Shown: positions 1 through 14,317, numbered from the stretch's first letter. The stretch: DNA of 64,000 bases from Welwitschia mirabilis (GCA_051453625.1 JBOZIK010000001.1:295864375-295928374); one strand, 5' to 3'. The notes: a model not told the origin generated them from the letters alone. Made by a program: numbers and translations.

Positions 1-20
1 TGTGTGTGTGTGTGTGTGTG
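1..20. repeat. (TG)n microsatellite at window edge
   Basis: The window opens with ten TG units and the tract probably continues to the left of the window. Confidence 0.95.
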
Positions 21-1453
21 TTAAAAAACAAAGCATTTGAGGTGTCTAAATAATTTCTAGAGATAGATAAATGTTCTATGATTCAAAATGATGCTATTTG
101 ATTTCTCCTTACACTTAACATTTATCTCTTATTTTTAAAATTTTTTAACATGTTCATGTAATTCGGTTATCTAATGTATGTTAGGATTATGTGGACCTCA
201 CTTATGCATTTTCTTGATTCTTTCAAAGATAAGACACATTTTAGAATTATTATATGGCACTTATTCAATCTTTAGTGTTATTTATACTAATAAAATAACT
301 ACTGATGTTATTTGTCTATAACCAGAGTGCTCAAGTTTTCCTCTATTTATGTAAGTAGTATTATTAAGGGATGGATTTTGGTAAAACATTTAAAGATTCT
401 TTTATTTCAACTTATTACAACTATTATGCTTGAATTTATGAAGATGGTAAATTTTACTTCATCCAAATATTAATTATAAATACTAATAACATAAATGCAT
501 AATATGAATTACTTATATAAGATGGATTCTCAAGTTGTTTCTTTATAACCTTACTTAAAAAACTCAAATGAGTAAATCTAAGAGGGTTTCATAAAGCAAT
601 CAAACTCTATGAGGCGTCTTTAATTAATCATATGCTAACTCTACATATCTTGATTTTGACTTGGAAGTAAGTTCTAATTTTTTTTTTAATATTATTTGTT
701 TTATTGGAGATATGAAGTTAATTCTATTCATCTACATCCTTTTATCTTATAGACCATTTAATATTTACTTTATTTATGTTTAAAACTCAATATCCATCAT
801 TTGTTATTTTCATTATAGAAACCATTTTTCTTTTATTATGATAGAGATAAAACTGACATTTCATAAGGATGTTGTATAGATTTTGAAAACTGCTTCTTAT
901 GCATAAATGTTTTGTTGTACTATCTTGTATAGGCTGATCGAAATGCTATTAATAGTTTTTTAAACTAAAATTATCCATTATTACACAAATATATCTTAGT
1001 GAACCATTGTAATGATAATATCAAATTATTTTCTCATAATAAAACCTCTTTTAGATAAATCATTACTATTTTTTATTGGTAGCTAACTTGTAATTAATTA
1101 ATCATTGGTACTTATCACACTTTCATATATAACTTATATCTACATCTTTTGTGGTTTACTAAACCTTTTTATTTTCTAAATGATAGTGCATGTTCATAAT
1201 TTATTTACATTTACACATATCTAAAATACATATTTCTAATTATAGCACTTATAAGTGTATATATCATATGAAGATTGAGAATGATTTTGGATTTTTTGTT
1301 ATAGAAACATGCTTAATCTACTCCAAAAACATATGTAGCATTTCTTGTTAATTTAAATACTAATAAGAATGAGTTTTAATGGGAACTCCTATAACTTGCC
1401 TACATGATTTATCTGCATACTAATACGAATGCAACTATGAGTTTTTGATGCAA
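21..1453. other. Unannotated AT-rich DNA
   Basis: Both strands were read. No open frame of useful length, conserved motif or RNA gene was recognised. Confidence 0.6.
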
Positions 1454-1514
<61 letters not shown>

Positions 1515-1516
1515 TG
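1454..1516. repeat. Compound (CT)n(TG)n microsatellite
   Basis: A CT tract passes directly into a TG tract and is cut by a 68-N gap (1517-1584). The gap probably reflects failure to assemble the repeat. ORFs running through it (CVCVCV, SLSLSL, RERERE) are artefacts of dinucleotide repeats. Confidence 0.95.
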
Positions 1517-1584
1517 NNNNNNNNNNNNNNNNNNNNNNNNNNNNNNNNNNNNNNNNNNNNNNNNNNNNNNNNNNNNNNNNNNNN

Positions 1585-1622
<38 letters not shown>
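1585..1622. repeat. (AG)n microsatellite
   Basis: A pure AG tract follows the 68-N gap. It is probably the other side of the same compound microsatellite. Confidence 0.95.
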
Positions 1623-1624
<2 letters not shown>

Positions 1625-1957
1625 GTGTATGTATGAGATGTGAGTTAATTAAGACAAAATATAATAAAGTAAAAGGACAAGAAAAAGAGCAAGGAGGATA
1701 GGTAGAATGGGAAAAGAAAGATAACAAAGTACAAAGGATGAATTGGAGGCAGAGTGTAAGGGAGGAAAAAAAAAGAGTGAATTTGAGAAAGAGGAGAAGG
1801 AAGGAAAAGACAAATAGAAAGAATGAAGGATGAATNNNNNNNNNNNNNNNNNNNNNNNNNNNNNNNNNNNNNNNNNNNNNNNNNNNNNNNNNNNNNNNNN
1901 NNNNNNNNNNNNNNNNNNNNNNNNNNNNNNNNNNNGTGTGTGTGTGTGTGTGTGTGT

Positions 1958-2032
<75 letters not shown>

Positions 2033-2245
2033 TTATGTATGTATGAGATATGAGTTAATTAAGACAAAATATAATAAAGTAAAAGGACAAGAAAAAGAGC
2101 GAGGAGGATAGGTAGAATGGGAAAAGAAAGATCACAAAGTACAAAGGATGAATTGGAGGCAGGGTGTAAGGGAGGAAAAAAATAGAGTGAATTTGAGAAA
2201 GAGGAGAAGGGAGGAAAAGACAAATAGAAAGAATGAAGGATGAAT
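1623..2245. repeat. 213-bp direct duplication around a gap
   Basis: The sequence at 1623-1835 recurs at 2033-2245, both 213 bp, with only a handful of substitutions. Each copy is preceded by a GT/AG microsatellite. A 100-N gap (1836-1935) lies between them and begins exactly where copy 1 ends. This may be a true 410-bp tandem duplication or one locus represented twice because the microsatellite prevented contig merging. Confidence 0.85.
1936..2032. repeat. (GT)n(GA)n compound microsatellite
   Basis: GT units with one GA interruption lead into GA units with one CA interruption, immediately after the 100-N gap at 1836-1935. Confidence 0.95.
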
Positions 2246-2296
2246 CTAATATGATACAAAATATTTCTTGTTAGTTAAGAGATGGGTGATGTTATT

Positions 2297-2505
2297 TGTT
2301 GGAAAATAAGAAGATAAAGAACATGAGAAAGATTTCCTAAAATTAAATTTTATTTGTCTAAAAATAATTCTTTATCCTTGTTACATCAAATATCTTATGT
2401 ATAAAGGCAACTACATCATTAGTATTTCACTAGGATTTTCACATCTTCCTAAGAATAGGACCATCATGTGCATACAAACCTTAGTAATCCCCCTCTCCCC
2501 CCTTT
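2297..2505 (-). mobile_element. Possible short copia 3' LTR with polypurine tract
   Basis: On the plus strand a TGTTGGAAAATAAG start (2297) is followed by about 190 bp ending next to a pyrimidine run at 2489-2505. Read on the minus strand that run is a purine-rich polypurine tract (PPT). This order, pol then PPT then LTR, is what the copia pol relic at 3060-5560 on the same strand would need. The expected terminal CA reads TA, and no second LTR copy was found, so the call is tentative. Confidence 0.35.
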
Positions 2506-3059
2506 AATGTGGGAATACACTATCTTTCATGGAAATGGTAGAATACCCAAGGAAAAACCTTGAGAATGTGACCTATAATAAAACCTCCTTAAGGGAATTC
2601 TCATGTGGGGGAGCTACTTCATTAAAGAAGTATTTAATTTATTGCTACACATCCCATAGCAGATATAACATATGATGTGCATTACACGTCTTATGATGCT
2701 AAGCCAAAAAATGTATTGCACATCCCATAGTACTAGGCCATAATTGTACTACACATCTTATAGTAATAGGATTAAGAGTGACTTCAAACAGTGACTTAAA
2801 ATTTAAATGAAGCCAATAATGTATAATAGAAAAATAAGTTTAAATGAACTCATTGCCAATCCAATCTTAGATTGAAAATATTGGAACTTATTTTTACAAC
2901 GTGATTTAGTAAGGATATTAGTAGTTTTCTTTATTATTAGACAATATACTAGCATAGTAACTTCATTCTATATGAGTTTCCTAAATTTGTAGAACTTAAC
3001 ATGAAAGTTTTTTATCTTTCATGGTGCATTAGATCTTTTTCTATGCAAATTGTTGAGTA

Positions 3060-5560
3060 GTTATCAATGAAGATCTCTATTACCTTAGTCTATTTAAGTC
3101 TACTGATTCTAATAATTTTCTACACCATTTGATTTTTCCACATGTTTCAAAAGAAGCTATATATTCTGCCTTGGCAGAAGATCACATTGTAGTCTTCTAA
3201 TGCTTTAACCGCCAAGATAGAGGTGATGTTTCTAAGAACATGATATAACCCAATGTTGACAATGAGGTATTAGTTTCTCTAAAAGAATTATAATTAGAGT
3301 ATGCATTCAAGACAAATTAAGAGTTCCTTTTATAAGTTAACCCTAAAGCTTTAGTCTTCCTTAGATATTTCAATACTCTCTTTATAGTATTTACATGAGT
3401 AACCTTAGGCACATGAATATATCTTGATAATACACTAGAAACATATGATATGTTTGGTCTAGTATTAGTTAGATAAATTATACTTCCTACTATTCTTATA
3501 TATTCTATTTCATTCATAGGTTTTAAGTCTTCATTAGCAGATACCTTGACATTCTTCTCTAAAGATGTTACAGCTTTTTTGGTGTCTTCTAGTTTAAACT
3601 TTTGGATTAGATCTCTAATATACTTATTTTATATTAAGATGATTTTGTATTTTTGCTAAATAATTTCTACATCTAAGTAGAATCTGGTGAATCTAGGATC
3701 AAAAATTTTAAATGCCTTCATATCTTCTTCATTACATTTGGTAATTAGCATATCATCTATGTAAACTACTATGTACATAAATTTTCCCACATTAAATTTT
3801 ATGAATAACATGGCATCCACATCTTAATAAGTACATAAACTAAATCCACTGGAACTTAAATAATTTGTAATATTTAGGTATCAAGATCTTGATACTTTTT
3901 TTAAACCATTTAAAAGCTTGATCAATATACATATCTTATGTTCTTTGTCTTTTTCTTTAAAACTCTTTAGTTTCATCATGTAGATTTTTTCTTTTAAGTC
4001 TCCATGAATAAAGGTAGTCTTTATATCTAATTGATGAATCTTTCATCCTTTTTGTGCTACTAAGATAACCACTATTCTGATGGTAGCCCGTTTTACTGTT
4101 AGAGTGAAGACTTCATTATAGTTAAGTCCTTTCTTCTCTCATTGGCCTACACCAACAAGTTGAGCTTTATATCACTTAAAGTTGTGATCCATATTATATT
4201 TATTATTGAAAACCCATTTATTAGGTAATGTTGTGCATCATTACAGAAGTTCTACTAACTCCTAAGTATCATTTTCAATAAGACTATTATATTCTTTTTG
4301 CATGACTTTTATCCAATGATTATGTTGAATAGCATTTTTAAATGAGATCAGATCACCATCAAAGTTCAAGTGAATCTCATAATCATCATTATCATGAGAT
4401 GTATGTGAGCCATGTTTATTTCTAGTTTTACCTTTCTCATCATCATGAACATCTTAGAGAGTAGAGTATAACTAAGTATTTTGATATCATCTTTGGGTTG
4501 TATTAGCTTCTTTAATTGGAAAACATACTGAATTACAAGTAAAACCATAATTAAGCACGCTATGAACACCAAATCACTTAATTTCTATAGGTTGCAAAGA
4601 AGTTATAACAATAGAAGGAACTAAGGCATGACTAGTAACCACATCTCCTCCTCAACCATAAGACATCAAGCATCCAATATGGTTACTGGGTTAAAGGAAG
4701 GACAAATATTCAAAGCATTAAAATAGTAATTATTGTTTAAAGTCTCTAAAAAGATGACATCACAAGAAATAATGATCTTATAATGCTCTAACAGATACAA
4801 TCAATAATACTTTTGGTCAGTTGGATATTCCATAAAAATATTGACGCAAGCATGTGTTCCAAATTTTTCACAATGTTCATGTGAAATATGGGCATAACAC
4901 TTACAATCAACAATAGGAAAATAATTTAACTTTAGCTTGTATCCATATCACCTTTTAGCTAGAGATGATCCTTTTTCAGTATTTTGACCAATATGATTAT
5001 TAAGATGCATAGTCGTGTTTACTGCTTTACCCAAAAGATAGGTCTTATAACTACAAAAATACATCACGGAATATGCCATATCCATAATAGTACAATTAAA
5101 ATTATTCAACAATGCCATTTTGTTGAGGTATCCTAGGGTAGATCTTCAAATTTTAAATTCTTCCAGAAGTAAGAAAGTTCTTAAACTCGATAGATGTGTA
5201 GTTGCCATCATTATTTGAGTGAAAACTTTTAAATTGATAATCAACTTGATTTTTCACTTTACTTTTAAACTTATTAAAAATATTCAAATTCTAAGATATG
5301 AAGTTAATAAAATATACCCAAGTCATTCAAGAATAGTTATCAATAAAAGAGATAAAATAACAAAATCTATAGGGAGTAGAAACTAGCATAGGTTCGATTA
5401 TTTTGAATAAGCAAAATCTTTTGATAATAATACTACCTACTTAGTGAAAACCATTTTCAAGTTTCTTTGTCCATGTTACATACTTCACATTAATGAAAAT
5501 TCCATGAAATGGGTAAAAGAAGCTGGTGGCCATTCTTATGCATTGCATTCATTGTAATGT
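3060..5560 (-). pseudogene. Ty1/copia pol relic
   Basis: Minus-strand fragments appear in normal copia order. A GAG-pre-integrase/integrase start near 5440-5560 is followed by NDGNYTSIEFKNFL (integrase core, near 5160-5220). The reverse transcriptase start (NKWVFNNKYN, YKAQLVG) lies near 4130-4230. YIDD at 3752-3763 is the reverse transcriptase catalytic motif. The connection domain (MNEIEYIRIVGSIIYLTN onward, 3317-3517) includes TRPNISYVSSVLSRY and LKYLRKTK. RNase H follows as AKAEYIASFE near 3150. Stop codons and frame changes break it throughout, so it cannot make a working polyprotein. The copia family assignment is secure and the lineage is not resolved. Confidence 0.88.
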
Positions 5561-8070
5561 GGCATGACTAACCCTGATGACCATCAAGTAAAGGGATGAA
5601 CATCTACTTTAAAAACTTAAAAATTCTAAAATCCACATTTTAAAACTATTAGAAATAATACTAAACATTTCAAATGATTTAATTTTTAAGATCAGCATTA
5701 ACCTAAGCAAATACTAGAATTGTAAGTAATGAAAATACATATAACAATACCAAGTCTCCTATTTAAATTTTCTTTCTATAATTCTAGTTTTTCAAAAATA
5801 TTTTTTACCAAGACATTATCATATTTGAATTTCATTTTGCAATTTTCATATTGAAAAACTATCATTCATTAGATTTTAGCAATTGATGTAATCTATGATA
5901 AATAATTGCAATTTCATCAAGGTTCTTAAGAAAAATCTAATAGATCACACTTAACTTCCCTAAATTACTTTTTAAGTTTGACAATGAAAATGCATTTGAA
6001 GGTAAGAAGGAAAATGTGAATAAGAATTCATTTAATTTTCATGTAAGAGAAAATGTAAACAAAATGAACCTAGTGTTCAAAATGAAGGGAAAAAACAAAA
6101 ATGTGAACTTCATGTCTTGGATCTCGTTTTAGGTCATACCTTTGCAATATTATATACTTTGGATTTATAGCCTAGAGAACCAAGTAAATAAAGGTTATCA
6201 TCATAGTTTAGAGGATTTTTTAATAAGAGTACTTTATTTAGGCTAATATGAATCTTCCTTTTTCATACATGTTACATTAATGAAGAAAATTAATGAGACA
6301 ACATAAAATATTCCATATTAGAATGCATAAGCAGGATCAAGTAATCAATTCTTACATTAACATGTTAATATGTTATATTCAGAGTTTTAATCTTATGAAT
6401 ATTAATTTTGTACAAAAGAAAATTTAAATGTTATAAATAATGGTACTTTTATCTATTTAGGTAAGTACATGTTTTACATTTTCCACATTTATTTAATATT
6501 TTTTTTCAATCTCCTTAGAAGTAACATTCATCATAAAGTTATAGTTTGTACAAATTACTTTTTCTTCTATAATATAAAACTTAAATGCAAGTGTACTAGC
6601 TAATAGTACATATTATTCTATATTATACCTTTTGTAAAGTTAACATCTTAACTCTTAAAAAGATTTTCATTTTGCCAAGTCATATGAGTAGTTAATAAAT
6701 GATACAAATTGAGAATCCAACTGAGATATTAAACACTAATCATATTTTCACCTACTTCTTATTTACTATCACAAATCATTACTTGGATTTTGTATATTAT
6801 AAAACTAAATTACTGAATATGATCTACAATGCAAGGAAAATTCTATTACTATGTGGGATGTACCAAATTGTTCAAATGAAGCTTTTGTAACATTTTTATT
6901 TTAAAATGTATTAATATTCATTGATTATGTATCATTTTTATAATTGAGTATGTTTACTTGTGATTTTCAATTTCTTACTCAAAGTTGTTAGTTGCAAATA
7001 GAGTGAAATGGAAGGTAATGTGAAAACATTTTTTATTCACTGCATATTCTATGTTAAAATATAAGTGAAACAAGGTGTGTTATTTATTATTTTAATGATG
7101 TGTTACTTCAATAGTAGATTAGAAATGCTTGGAATTTTTAGTGTTTCTTATATACGTAAACAATTAATAGAAATTATTGCTTCATAAGTTTAAACTAATT
7201 TTAGTGATTAGAGACATTAGCAATGCTATATGAATGAATTGAGAATTATAGATAGTAAACATGCCAACTATGATTATGATTTGATTTTTAGATCTTTGTA
7301 ATTCCATAGAAAACTAACACATCTTGCATAAAATAGAAATGTATTCAAAGAGCCTAACATTTCCAATCAAATACATAGTAAAGAGTTCCTCCCACTTTCT
7401 AAAATCATTCATTAGTTTTCCATTATGGTTTATTTTCATTTCTATGATAATGTGTACCAATTTTCATGGTGAATTATAACTTAAACAGGCTTCTCTAGGA
7501 TTTTCACCTTAAATATATTAAGGCATAAGTAATGGTACAATTACTATTCTAGCGTATCATTGGTGTTACATCTTAAGATTACCAATACAAACTAGCTTAT
7601 TTGTTAGTGCACAATGATTAAGTTTAAAAAGAGAATACAATGTACAAGGTTGTATCTAATTGAGCTCATAGTCATCTTTGGTTTTATAGAAATACTTTAA
7701 CATAATACACTTAGACAATTTATTTATACACTACTTGTTACTTAAATCTCAACTCACTAAGACTATAATCAAAAGTTGTAAGAATAAAATTAATTCACAA
7801 TTAAATGCATTTTAAGAGTTATTTATTTAACTAAATAAGTAATACCATTAACACCATATCATTGCCTTTAAAAGTAGCATAGTTCAATTAGATATCAATG
7901 TGTTTTCAAGAGAACTTTCATTTAATTGAGTGGAATCAAATATGAAGAGCCAAACTTAAATGATTTTAGTGAAAATACCAAATTAAAGAACATTATAATC
8001 AGGTCAAATGAAATCTATCGGGTGTTCTTTTGGAACTATAAGAAAATTTTAGGTGATTTATCATAGATTA
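5561..8070. other. Unidentified AT-rich DNA
   Basis: This would hold the gag and 5' LTR of the copia relic if they survive, but I could not recognise either. Short ORFs such as 6699-6890 (+) carry no known motif. Confidence 0.5.
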
Positions 8071-8089
8071 CCCTAAACCCTAAACCCTA
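8071..8089 (+). repeat. Short telomere-like (CCCTAAA)n tract
   Basis: About 2.7 units of the Arabidopsis-type telomere repeat occur in unrelated AT-rich sequence. This is too short to be a telomere. It may be a telo-box or chance. Confidence 0.8.
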
Positions 8090-9564
8090 GTAAACAACAT
8101 TTTTAAACATTACAGTTCTAAAAAGAAAATTTAAATATGATGATGGCTATTTCTTTACCTCAAGTTATACCATGTCACATCAATAATGATGTTGAATAAA
8201 ATCTATTCTAAAGAGCATATTCCCATTCCTTATAGGCCATACCATAGCTTAGTTCCTTTTATTCTTTTTCTCTTCCTTCTACGCTCCTCTTTCTATTTAA
8301 ATGATGATGACTTTAATCAAAATGATTTATTTAAACATATGCTTTACAAATATTATAATATTTTTATAATTCCTTAATTTAATTATACATGTTAATATTT
8401 AATATTACTTTTATCTCCATGGGATGATGAAATTAAAGTACCCAATCACAAATTTTACGTAATTAATTTTATAATGTAACTTTTACATGCTTTAAATATT
8501 ACAAAATATAATATTATAAGTCTACATTTTGGACCTTACTATTTATGTCCATAACTATTGTGATTGAAGAGGTTATGTAACATCATTTCCTAGAACTTGT
8601 ACATTAATTTTTGTTCTCTAAACTCTATTTTATTTCTTTCATTATTACCAAAAACTCTAGTTAATTATTTCACTATTTATAGCATTAACAAAATTTGCTC
8701 AAAATAAAGATATGTTGATAAGTTTCTATTTTCTCATTGTAAACAAAGGATAAAAATGACATTCATCAAGGAACTTATATGAAGAATATAAAGTGATAAG
8801 AAAACAATAAGGACTCTTAAGTATATATAGAAAATATTTAAGTATTTCCTAGCATAAAGTAGTACTTGGCCTTGTTCTCATTAATGTTCCACACAGGATA
8901 GAGAGCAAGAATGTTATTCATAATAAAATTAGAAGGAAACATATTAAAAATTGAAAAAAGTTATTTAAAATAAATTTAGTCAATGGAAATAATATTTTTA
9001 GTTAAGGTAGGTCTTTGTCCATGTTGTATCATTGTTACTTAGTTATTCACTTAAAGGTTTTAATGAACTACATTTGTTTATGATCTATTATCATTTCTTA
9101 TTTGTCCCTTAAAGATTTGGGTGATCACTTGGATTAGAAATACTAATATAATCCTTTGGATTTGAGAGAAAATATCTTATTCTATCTTTTTTTTCTCTCT
9201 TTCTGTTTAGCATAGAAAGGAGATGGGATACTCTTAGTGCCATTTAATCATTTGAAAAATGCCTATTTAAATTGATAGACGTATCAGATAGAGGCGGTCT
9301 ATGATGAAGAAGATTAAGTAGATCCTTCACTAATCCTCTATGTTATAAAATTCAAGTTATAATAGCTTCATAAATAAAGGAGTGTAAATCACATTTTCAC
9401 TTCAAAAATGTAAGTATTTCTTAGAATATGATGTTCAATAAAAGTTCAAGCACTGATTAAAACATCCTTAGAACATTAGCTTGATAATATAAACTATGTG
9501 TATATAATACACATGAAAATATACACCATATAAATAAAAAATTATGTAATTATGATGATAAACT
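8090..9564. other. Unidentified AT-rich DNA
   Basis: The only ORF of note (8186-8377, +) is a low-complexity hydrophobic reading with no recognised motif. Confidence 0.5.
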
Positions 9565-9603
9565 CTTCTTCTTCTTCTTCTTCTTCTTCTTCTTCTTCTT
9601 CTT
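9565..9603 (+). repeat. (CTT)13 microsatellite
   Basis: Thirteen uninterrupted CTT units (39 bp). Confidence 0.97.
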
Positions 9604-12479
9604 TGGCTAATAACAATTGTTTTAATCAAAATAATTTGTCAAAAAGTATGCTTGTATAAGGTTTACAATACTATTATAATTATTTGATATAATTGTATGT
9701 GTTAATTAATAATATGATTATTTTATCTAGGATATGATGGAATTTTATAACTAAGATACAAAGTTTACACAATTAATTTCACACTATTTCTTTTGCATGA
9801 AGTAATTGTCATGAAATATCATATTGTAGGTTTAGCTTTTAGACTTTAAATTTATATATATATAACTATCATAATAAAAGGAGCTATGTAATATAACTTT
9901 TCTTAAAACCTGAACCTTACCTTTATTTTCTAGACTCTATTTTGTTTTTTCCTTTTATTAATTGAAATCATGAAATAAAAGATAAAAATGGCCTCTATCA
10001 AGCCACTAATACTAAAAATAAAGAGTAATAGTTAAGCAACAAGCATGGTTACCTCTTTTCATAAAAGATTTAAGTATTTCCTAGTATAGTTTGTCTTGTT
10101 CATATCAGAGAGAATATATCATTAAAAAAATTATAGTATCACTACCTAACTTTTTCTTCTAGTATTCTTAAGGTTAGTTATTTTTATAATGATAAACACA
10201 TCGATTTTGACAATGTGATTTTCCACCAAAACTTTTTCATGATTTTACCCCTTCAGGATCTTTTAAAAGCTTCACATCCTACACCCTTTAAAAACAATTA
10301 TTATGTTTTTGTAGTCAAGTTTTTTGAAATAATTTCTTCCTGATATGTTTAAACAAAGGTTTCATAAAGTATGAAAAATCCAATTTGTTCAATGATAATC
10401 CTCATAACTACTACCAAGAAATCTTAACAAAATGATAAATGTCAAAAAAAATAGGAGATGGATCATAATTGCTATAGGTCCTTTATTGCTTTATTTATAA
10501 ATGGTTTAATACTTATGAGAACAAGTAAAAATAGAATTATAGTTTAATCATAGAAAATAGTGTAAAAATTAATGTGAAAAATTATCATTATATTTTGTAA
10601 CAAAAGCTAAATCTTAATATAGTATAGATATTTGTGGAAAAATAACAATTGATCTATGATTTTTCCATTAAAATTGTGGAGAAAATAATGGTGAAATATA
10701 ATTAATTCTATGCACTATAATTTATCTATCATTAATAATTTGTTATTAAAATGGATCCACATAAAAGTTTTATTTCCTTGTATATAATGACCTTTACATC
10801 TTATTCTAGTTATATCCTTCCTATACAAGCTTTTACAAACTAAATTTAAATTAAATAAATTTATAACCTTACATAATTTCATTATGCTCTTCTTTGTTGA
10901 TACTTCTGGAATCATTTTTCATTTAATTTAAATCATACTTTTAAGTATCAAAACATTTACACATCTAAAATGAATTTAATATTTCCTAGAGGGTTTAGGT
11001 GTTAGAATGATTTAGTTATAAAACAAGCATATTTTTAGGGTTTATTATTATGTAAAAAATGTCTAAATAATATGATTGTAACTAAAGAGAAAAGTAGTTG
11101 TTTTTTTTTAAATTAAAACATAATATTGGCTTTATCCATGTTTATAATGCATTCAATAAAAGTTATAATGATAATGTTTAGATTCTACATAAAATGATTA
11201 TGAGTCATGTCTAGAATTAGTCTAGAAAGTTATTAGTTTTCTTATGTGATATTATTATTTGTAAATTGGTATCATATAAATATGTTGGGCAGAAAATGTA
11301 TGTACATTTATATTAACATAAAATCAAAACAAAAAGCAAGTTAAAATAGTAAATAGATTATGTGGACCAAGTAGAGCAAGACAAATGTTTTAATATAGAA
11401 GTATAAAGAGCCACTTCCTAAAAGCATCAATGTCCTGAGACATGACCAACAAACCAACATGCAAATAAGAACCACCAACTAAACAACCAAGTTATAGAAT
11501 TAATTAATAAAGAATCAAACATAATAAAATAAAGCTCTAAAGGCTATTAGAAGTGATAATATATAATTTCATTATGAGGGGAAGTTTTAGTACAACATTC
11601 ATTCCATAAAAAACAAAAAGATGATCCCTAAATATATTTTTCTTAGACTACTTTGAGTGATAGAATTTGGTGTCCAAAAGGGCACCTTATTTCACAATTA
11701 ATTTACCACCATAATAGTAGTGGAGAATGGATTTCATGACACTAAACTTTAAGGCTACATTCTTATAATAAGATAAGGTTAGGTCAAGGGCCTTAGTTGT
11801 AATTATCATAACTAGTGTAAAGTTTGCAAAATTCCACCTAGTAATAGGGCTATAAGGTTTCTTGGTCCATATATTATCTTAAGGATAATTTAAGAGCTTC
11901 CTTACCCTTCACCTTAAAGAACTAGATGTATTCCAAGCATTAGTATCATTCTAATTTTGATCATTGAAATTATCAAGAGAAAAATTGAAACTCAAATCAA
12001 GGTTAGGCATATTACTATTAGGAGGAAGGAAAACCATGACCATAATGTTGATGATAAGTATCATAACCTTAACTAGCATTCTAAACTATGCCCTTATAAT
12101 CCTTTTCATGCCTATTTGGACTAGTAAGATTACCAAGACCTTTTTAATCTTAGATAATCTACAAAACATAATCTAGGCTAGAAAAAACTTTAGACATCAT
12201 ACACTAGTCTAAATTATAATAGTTCATGTGGTAACAAAAATGTTAAACTTTCATATGAACTTAACCAACTTGTGATCAAATTCATAAATGAATATTGTAA
12301 TATAACTTTAAGCAATTCAATCTTAGATCATAAGAATGCTATTAAACAACTTATCATAGGGGATTTCCAAATAAAATAGATAATATTAATCATCATAATG
12401 GTATGAAAAAATATCTAGATGTTGGTAGCTAAAATATAATTACTTGTTAATAATACATTATAAAGGAGAAGTAAAAACG
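9604..12479. other. Unidentified AT-rich DNA
   Basis: No gene is supported. Small ORFs at 10715-10915 (-) and 11964-12176 (+) show no recognised domain. The right-hand part may contain the 3' tail of the LINE that follows, but no poly(A) tail or target duplication was identified. Confidence 0.45.
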
Positions 12480-14317
12480 TTTTTCCCATGTAGCTTTAGC
12501 CCAAAAAAAATTCTAAAAAAAGATGATTAATTATTTTGTCTTACTACAAAAAATACAAGAGATAGATGCACCTTAAAGATAACTAAATCTAGTGTGCAAG
12601 ATAAGTTCATTAATCACTACAAGCCACTAATAGGTTTTAAGTTAATCAAAAATTGGGAATGCCCCATTTCTTTTAAATAAACATTTCTAAAATTATTTTG
12701 AGTTTTTAACCTTTAACATCTAATTTAATTTATCAATGATATAAAATCCTTCATAATAAAGTTTTTGAATGCCATTAATTTTAAAGCCAATAATGTCATT
12801 ATAGTAATTAAGATTTTATATAAATAGGATATCCTTGACTGGGGCTAGATGATGTTGTGTGATTTGATTATTATCTTTCATTTACATAACATGTAGTCTT
12901 CATTTTCTAAAGAAATTTTTAATGTTGACTTTCAAAATGTTTGATGCTAATCAAATTCTTTTTTAAATGAGAGAGTTAACAATTCAAGATGTAATCTTTC
13001 ATGACTCTTTTTCTTGAAGAAATTTCTAGATCCATTTAATAGTAGGAGTGATCCTCATGGAAAAAAGTAGGAATTCCCAAACTTCCCTCTTCCTTATATA
13101 ATTGTACAAGTTTACATTTGATCCTTCCATAAGACATTTTCATATGGTCATTTTTTTATATGAAATTTTTCATCATTCTATCCATGGATTTAGCTAAATT
13201 TGTGCTGGAAGCCAAAAAGATAGAGTAGTAAACTAAATAGCTTTACATAATATGTTTGACCCTAATTATCCTTCATGACACTAAAAGCTAGCATTTACTC
13301 CAACTAGTAATCTTCTTGGAAATTTTAATCATACATGGATATTAAACTTTCAAAATAAAAGAATTTAGAGTAGTTGTAATTTCTAGCAACTTAAAGAAAA
13401 CATTCATATCCATCTATTTTCATTGATAATTTTGCATCTAAGGTTTTAGAGTTAAAGACTCTAATTAACTTTGTATCTTAGGGCTTTCTAAAGGTAAGAA
13501 AAAACCTTATTTTCTTTACTCACATTGTTTTTATTACAAGTTAATATCAAAAGTCTATCATCTACATGCTAGTGTAGAATCTACTGTTATAATTTAGATA
13601 CCTTGAAACCTACTTCTTGACACTACATACCTCATGATAAAAAGTTATATTAGATGCCATAAGGATAAATAAATAAGAAGTGATGAGGAAATATTAATGG
13701 ACTAATCTATCTAGGTGAAATAAATCTAAAAGTACACCATTAATAGAAATAATTGTGGTAACATTAGCTAACAATAGACCAACATCCTTTAAAAAACTAT
13801 CACCAAGTTTGAAGGCTTTTATAATGGTACTTAAGTTATTGCAGTTAATTTTATCATAGGATTTTCTAAAGTATAGCTTAAAAATGAAATCCTTATTTCC
13901 CACATTAACAAACCACTGCATGGCCTTTACTGCCATAATTACAAAATCTAAAATGATCCTATTATGTAAGAAACATTTTTGTTTATGAAGAATAACATCT
14001 TAAAGCCTCAGTTTTAACTTGTTAACCATTGTCTTGGTAATAATTTTTTTTGAAATTACATGAAGAAAGATTTACCTCTAATTACAGTCTTCTTGTAGAT
14101 TACCATCTTTTGAAAGTAGCTTGATCATACCATGATTTCCCTCTTTTAGCAAACCATTAGTTAAAGAGTTCAAATAGAAAGCATAGAAATAATTGTAAAT
14201 TAAGTACCATAAGCTCTTATAAAATTTAACTATATGATTATCTTAGCTTATGACTATCCCATCGATCATAGTAAAAGAACATTCTTAAAGTCTTCTTTTG
14301 AAAGGTATGCATCTTCT
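12480..14317 (-). pseudogene. Plant LINE ORF2 relic, reverse transcriptase and 3' part
   Basis: On the minus strand the order matches ORF2 of plant L1-type LINEs. KIITKTMVNKLKLRLQDVI and then QKCFLHNRIILDFV lie near 13960-14070. FRKSYDK (usual FxKAYD) is at 13853-13870, followed by VNGVLxDxFxLxRxV-like sequence. HVDD at 13557-13568 stands where FADD is expected, so the first residue of the catalytic box has changed. The thumb region YKEEGSLGIP is near 13050-13100, and a Cys-rich zf-RVT-like remnant (RCISCIFC) is near 12530-12570. Many stops and frameshifts are present. The 5' continuation lies beyond the solo LTR, at 15661-16120. Confidence 0.8.

Noticed and set aside
1389-2111. ORFs of 71-112 codons across the microsatellites.
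   Set aside because: They consist of CV, SL, TH or RE dipeptide runs and unknown residues from N gaps.
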